NCBI GenBank assembly: GCA_016722525.1
Contig: JADKJB010000012.1
Coordinates: 1-64,000 of the forward strand
Source of the DNA: Bacteroidota bacterium
Lineage (GTDB): Bacteria; Bacteroidota; Bacteroidia; AKYH767-A; OLB10
DNA: 64,000 nucleotides
Reading direction: 5' to 3'
Positions within the stretch are counted from its first letter, which is position 1. Each line of letters begins with the position of its first letter. A program made the translations under genes and the position numbers. A model generated the notes under the pieces. The model saw only the letters and a list, made by a program, of their open reading frames with translations. It had not been told where the DNA came from and made no database searches. Positions 59,873 through 64,000 of the stretch are shown piece by piece.

Positions 59873-60012
59873 AAAATTACCATTTGCCTCTTCAGTTGAA
59901 TTAGTATTTTACTCAATGCTAGAATCCAAAACCCTTAAAAATAAAATCCTCCGCTTGTTTTAATTACTTCTATGGTCTTAATAAAAAAGACTTGCACTAA
60001 ATAAATCAATAA

Positions 60013-60384
60013 TTGTTAAAAGTTTATTTCAAACCCAACTGTTCTACATGTCGCACAGCATTGCAGCTCATCAAAGATGCTACCACTGAAAAAATTGAAA
60101 CCATAGAGTATTTGGTTGAAACCCCTTCAGTAGAAGAATTGAATGAAATAGTGTTGATGTTAGGTGTTCAACCTGAAGATATAGTAAGGAAAAAAGAACC
60201 ACTGTTCAAAGAAAAATACGAAGGAAAAAAAATATCAGGTAAACAATGGCTTAAAATATTAAACAAAAATCCTATACTCATCGAAAGGCCAATTATAATA
60301 AGCGGAAATAAAGCAATTATAGGTAGGCCGGTGGAGAAAATAATTAAGTTCTTTGAAAAAAAGACAATTAAAAAAAGTGTTTGA
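60013..60384 (+). CDS. ArsC/Spx-family thioredoxin-fold protein
   Basis: A 123-residue protein of the arsenate reductase (ArsC/YffB/Spx) family. The thioredoxin-like start LKVYFKPNCSTCRTALQLI holds a CxxC where classic ArsC has a single catalytic Cys. The later RPIIISGNKAIIGRP contains the family's cis-proline-like and Arg positions. It may reduce a thiol substrate; arsenate reduction cannot be assumed, because no ars genes are near. The start is a TTG at 60013, since there is no ATG in frame before the conserved segment. It lies between prfB and fumC with gaps of 140 and 289 bp, so it may have its own promoter. Confidence 0.82.
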   Translation: MLKVYFKPNCSTCRTALQLIKDATTEKIETIEYLVETPSVEELNEIVLMLGVQPEDIVRKKEPLFKEKYEGKKISGKQWLKILNKNPILIERPIIISGNKAIIGRPVEKIIKFFEKKTIKKSV

Positions 60385-60673
60385 GTAAGAGTTTGATTGT
60401 TGCTACCATAAATTAGTTTATGGAAAATGTTTATGTTAGAGTTTTAAGCGCTGAGTCTATTGACGGTTAACATTTAATTAAACACTTCCATTATTAACTC
60501 ATAAACCAAGTGAACAAAAGTGAGTAGAATCAAACAGAAAAATTAGTACTTCATACTAAAACTGAATCTTTCACCTTCAAGATAAAGTAGTGGTACAAAA
60601 TCAAATTAGAAGACTGTAAATTTTTTTAAAAGCAAACTATAAAACTTAAGAACTGTTAAACTTATTAACCAAA

Positions 60674-62060
60674 ATGTTTAGAACCGAAAAAGATACCATG
60701 GGTCAGGTACAGGTACCGGCCGACAAATATTGGGGAGCTCAAACACAGCGCTCAATTGAAAATTTTAAAATAGCTCAAGATATTAATCGCATGCCGAAGG
60801 AGATTATTAAAGCATTTGCTTTTTGAAAAAAGCCGCTGCTTTAACCAACTTTGATGCCGGCGTATTACCGAAAGAAAAAAGTGATTTAATTGGATTGGTT
60901 TGTGACGAAATACTTCTTGGAAAATTGGATGAGGAATTTCCACTGGTAGTATGGCAAACAGGTTCTGGTACGCAATCCAATATGAATGTGAACGAGGTAA
61001 TTGCTTATCGTGCACATGTTGTATCTGGAGGGCTGCTTACCGATGAGAAAAAGGTAATTCACCCTAATGATGATGTGAACAAATCTCAATCTTCGAACGA
61101 TACATTCCCAACTGCAATGCATATTGCCGCCTATAAAATGTTGGTGGATAGTACCCTTCCGGGGATAAAAAAACTAAGGGATACGTTACATGCTAAAGCG
61201 ATAGCGTTTAAAAGCGTTGTGAAAATTGGAAGGACGCATTTAATGGATGCAACACCGCTCACGCTTGGCCAGGAAATTTCAGGATACGTTTCACAATTAG
61301 ATCATGGAATCCGCGCCATTGAGCATACTTTGCCCTTGCCGAACTGGCTCTGGGAGGAACGGCTGTTGGAACCGGAATTAATACCCCTCCTGGATATGCT
61401 GTGAACGTAGCTAACCACATATCCAAATTAACAGGAATTCCTTTTGTCACTGCTGAAAATAAATTTGAAGCGTTAGCAGCACACGATGCCATTGTTGAAA
61501 CACATGGAGCCTTGAAAACCGTTGCCTGCAGTCTTATGAAAATAGGCAATGATATTCGTTTGCTGGCCTCAGGTCCTCGCTGTGGGATTGGAGAAATTCA
61601 TATCCCCGATAATGAACCGGGGTCTTCTATAATGCCAGGGAAAGTGAATCCAACTCAATGTGAAGCCATGACAATGGTGGCCGCTCAGGTGCTTGGAAAC
61701 GATGTGACTATAAATGTAGGCGGAGCTTCCGGGCATTTTGAACTGAATGTTTTTAAGCCTGTCATGATTTTCAATTTTTTGCACAGTGCCAGATTAATTG
61801 GAGATGTTTGTGTATCTTTCAATGATAAATGTGCTGTTGGAATCGAACCTATTCGTGAAAACATTAAAAAGAATCTCGAAAATTCGCTGATGCTCGTTAC
61901 TGCTTTGAATACAAAAATTGGTTATTATAAGGCAGCTGAAATTGCTCAAACAGCGCATAAGCAAGGTAAAACACTCAAACAAACTGCAATGGATCTGGGC
62001 TATGTAACTTCTGAACAATTTGATGAGTGGGTGAAGCCGGAAGATATGGTGGGGGAGTAG
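60674..62060 (+). CDS. fumC: Class II fumarate hydratase (two apparent frameshifts)
   Basis: Interconverts fumarate and malate in the TCA cycle, as a tetramer. The start at 60674 gives FRTEKDTMGQVQVPADKYWGAQTQRS; one T is missing near 60822-60826 (restoring FAFLKKAAALTNFDAG), and one base near 61330-61340 (restoring AELALGGTAVGTGINTPPGYA). The active-site signature GSSIMPGKVNPTQCEA and TGSGTQSNMNVNEV are present. Joined length is about 462 residues, as in other FumC proteins. Aspartase and argininosuccinate lyase share the signature but not the AELALGGTAVGTGxN context. It stands alone on the plus strand before pyrC. Confidence 0.95.
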
Positions 62061-62212
62061 TTGAGCTGAATAGTGAATGAGTGTGCTGGAAGGGGAGTAG
62101 GTGTAGGTAACGCATATCATAAATAGATGGGGAAATAGATCAAGTTCAAAATGAATCGTGCAATTATATTGAACACACACTCTTCCAAATTGCTAACACA
62201 TTTTATATAAAA

Positions 62213-63556
62213 ATGATTCTCATTAGAAATGCATCCATTGTAAATGAAGGAACCATCAACGTGGGTGATGTGCTGATTGTTGAGGGGCGAATAGAAAAAA
62301 TTGAAGCACATATCACTTTGCCTTCAGCAGCTTCGGTCAAAGAGATCGACGCAACAGGTCTGCATTTATTTCCGGGTTGCATTGATGATCAGGTACATTT
62401 TCGGGAACCTGGTCTGACCCATAAAGGAGATCTTTTTACTGAGTCAAGGGCTGCCGTTGCAGGTGGTATTACCTCCTTTATGGAAATGCCTAATACCATT
62501 CCTAGCGCCTTAACACAAGAATTGCTCGAAGATAAATATGTAATAGCTTCAAAAAAATCAATTGCGAACTATTCTTTTTTCATGGGTGCATCTAACGATA
62601 ATATTTCGGAAGTGCTTAAAACCAATCCCAAAGAAATTTGTGGTGTAAAAATATTCATGGGTTCTTCAACAGGAAGTATGTTGGTAGATAATGAAAAAAC
62701 TCTGGAGACTATTTTTTCTTCATCACCTGCACTCATTGCAACCCATTGCGAAGATGAAGCCACCATTCATGCAAATCTGGAATTTTACAAGAAAGAATTC
62801 GGTGAATCAATCCCGATTAAATTTCATCCCCTTATCCGGTCCGATGAAGGCTGTTACAAATCGAGCCATTTTGCCGTTGCTTTGGCAAAAAAATACAATA
62901 CTCGACTCCATATTTTACATATATCCACAGCGTTAGAAACGGAGCTTTTTAGGAATGACATTCCATTGGAGCAGAAATTGATCACCTCGGAAGCTTGCAT
63001 TCATCATCTTTGGTTTACAGATGCTGATTATGAGAGGTTAGGTAATTTAATAAAATGGAATCCTGCAATCAAAACGGCAACCGATAGAGATGCCATTTGG
63101 AAAGCATTGCTTGATAACCGAATTGATGTCATTGCTACCGATCATGCTCCTCACACGCTTGCTGAAAAATCACAATCTTACCTTCAGGCACCTTCAGGTG
63201 GACCTTTAGTGCAGCACAGCCTTGTAGCCATGCTGGAGTTTTATCACAAACAAAAAATTTCTTTGGAACGCATAGCCCAAAAGATGGCGCACTCTGTTGC
63301 CAGATGTTTCAGAATTATAGACCGGGGTTTTATTCGTGAAGGTTATTTCGCCGATCTGGTATTGGTTGATCTGAATAAATCACAAATGGTAATTAAAGAA
63401 GATCTTTTGTATAAATGCGGATGGTCTCCATTTGAAGGAGTTACCTTTCACTCAACAATTACTCATACCTTTGTGAATGGCGAATTGGTATATCATGATG
63501 GAAAGATTATTGACAATAGTTTTGGAATGCGCATGAAGTTTAACAGTATGAATTAG
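62213..63556 (+). CDS. pyrC: Dihydroorotase
   Basis: Metal-dependent amidohydrolase that closes carbamoyl-aspartate to dihydroorotate in pyrimidine synthesis. The 447-residue protein has the zinc motif IDDQVHFREPGLTHKG, EMPNTIPSALT, HCEDEATI, the LHILHIST segment and IATDHAPHTLAEK. The carboxylated lysine of the family is not clear in this sequence, but class I members vary here. The SxxxGGxxxVQ-type end (SGGPLVQHSL) and GYFADLVLVD are typical. The frame is intact. Its stop TAG overlaps the potential GTG start of the next gene. Allantoinase is the main alternative; the DUF4296 neighbour is, I believe, commonly found next to dihydroorotase in Bacteroidota. Confidence 0.92.
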   Translation: MILIRNASIVNEGTINVGDVLIVEGRIEKIEAHITLPSAASVKEIDATGLHLFPGCIDDQVHFREPGLTHKGDLFTESRAAVAGGITSFMEMPNTIPSALTQELLEDKYVIASKKSIANYSFFMGASNDNISEVLKTNPKEICGVKIFMGSSTGSMLVDNEKTLETIFSSSPALIATHCEDEATIHANLEFYKKEFGESIPIKFHPLIRSDEGCYKSSHFAVALAKKYNTRLHILHISTALETELFRNDIPLEQKLITSEACIHHLWFTDADYERLGNLIKWNPAIKTATDRDAIWKALLDNRIDVIATDHAPHTLAEKSQSYLQAPSGGPLVQHSLVAMLEFYHKQKISLERIAQKMAHSVARCFRIIDRGFIREGYFADLVLVDLNKSQMVIKEDLLYKCGWSPFEGVTFHSTITHTFVNGELVYHDGKIIDNSFGMRMKFNSMN

Positions 63557-63561
63557 TGGTT

Positions 63562-63921
63562 ATGAAACTGCGGTACCAAATCTTGAAACTACTTTTTCTG
63601 CTTTCTCCGGCTTTTTGTTGCTGGCAATCCTGCAAATCTGATAAGGTGGTGATTCCTTCCGGTATCATCGCAGAAGATACTATGATCATTGTGCTTGCAG
63701 ATGTCCATCTTGCTGAAGCAAAATTGTTATTGATTGGCAAATACCTGAATGATGAAAATTTAAAATCATCTTACATTCAACACGCACTCAGCCGATCTAA
63801 AATTGACACAGCACGTTTCAATAAAAGCTTTGCATTCTACAGCTCAAAACCTGAACTGTTCTCTGTGATGTACGAAAAGGTGATGGCAGAAATCAGCAAA
63901 CGACAAGCTGAAAAAAAGTAA
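63562..63921 (+). CDS. DUF4296-domain lipoprotein
   Basis: A 119-residue protein with a lipoprotein-type signal (KLLFLLSPAFCCWQSC, Cys near residue 24). The small helical domain that follows, VVIPSGIIAEDTMIIVLADVHLAEAKL, is the usual DUF4296 lead with a conserved D-x-H-x-A-E. Its function is unknown; it is expected in the periplasm attached to a membrane. I choose the ATG at 63562 rather than the GTG at 63556 that overlaps the pyrC stop. The tight spacing to pyrC implies one transcript. Confidence 0.85.
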   Translation: MKLRYQILKLLFLLSPAFCCWQSCKSDKVVIPSGIIAEDTMIIVLADVHLAEAKLLLIGKYLNDENLKSSYIQHALSRSKIDTARFNKSFAFYSSKPELFSVMYEKVMAEISKRQAEKK

Positions 63922-64000
63922 CAACCCAAAGAAGTTCACAAAAAAATCCGGTTGCTTTTAGTGGAATGCAGATAACAATTTCAACTGCATAATCGCTTCT

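Noticed and set aside
1..64000. Insertion sequences, prophage or defence islands
   Set aside because: I found no transposase, integrase, restriction or Cas gene and no terminal inverted repeats; all genes look like ordinary chromosomal ones.

Overview
The window comes from a Bacteroidota chromosome. The evidence is three proteins with type IX secretion (T9SS) sorting tails, a TonB-dependent receptor with a carboxypeptidase-regulatory-like N-domain, an HU/SPOR protein of the CCDC81-like type, a DUF4296 lipoprotein, a low-GC composition, and repeated TAnnTTTG promoter boxes just ahead of genes. I would guess a Chitinophagales/Sphingobacteriales-like environmental organism, possibly known only from an assembly; the genus cannot be read from this sequence.

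Layout. 1-5.2 kb: end of sucA, then sucB, a heptamer repeat array and kbl facing them. 5.2-9.8 kb: dprA, a TonB receptor, an unknown protein. 10.2-13.7 kb: small unknown gene coupled to kdsB, an HU/SPOR protein, a T9SS-secreted protein. 13.8-22.6 kb (minus strand): pbpC, phhB, a large alpha-2-macroglobulin lipoprotein and an ECF sigma factor. 22.8-26.3 kb: a photolyase-like N-domain protein, a small membrane protein, a LuxE-like gene and nadB. 26.4-32.2 kb: lapA-like, nfu, pirin, tolC-like, an HlyD/MacA-type adaptor and tsaB. 32.4-40 kb: a 1945-residue repeat adhesin and a beta-helix protein, both secreted. 40-42.1 kb: waaA and an outer-membrane protein. 42.3-52.7 kb: a ten-gene plus-strand cluster for nucleotide sugars. 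52.7-64 kb: DinB-like protein, unknown helical protein, slyD-like, two transporters, recX, prfB, an ArsC-like protein, fumC, pyrC and a DUF4296 lipoprotein.

How the genes work together. The main theme is the cell surface: Kdo activation (kdsB) and transfer (waaA), wall synthesis (pbpC), periplasmic protease trapping (alpha-2-macroglobulin), secreted adhesins, and precursors for a surface polysaccharide. The 42-52 kb cluster has the WbpA/WbpB/WbpE/WbpD set for a UDP-diacetamido-glucuronate, Ugd plus a UDP-glucuronate decarboxylase for UDP-xylose, GalE, RfbB, a second 4-epimerase and a CpsB-type phosphatase. It has no glycosyltransferase, flippase or polymerase in view. Central metabolism is represented by sucA, sucB, fumC, nadB, pyrC and kbl.

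A strong caveat on quality: about eighteen otherwise conserved genes, several of them normally essential (prfB, fumC, nadB, sucA), are broken by single-base indels, mostly one base short and mostly in homopolymers. I read these as sequence or assembly errors and give joined coordinates. Two exceptions matter: the in-frame TGA early in prfB is the genuine programmed +1 frameshift site, and pbpC and the EamA transporter lack internal segments that no one-base error explains.
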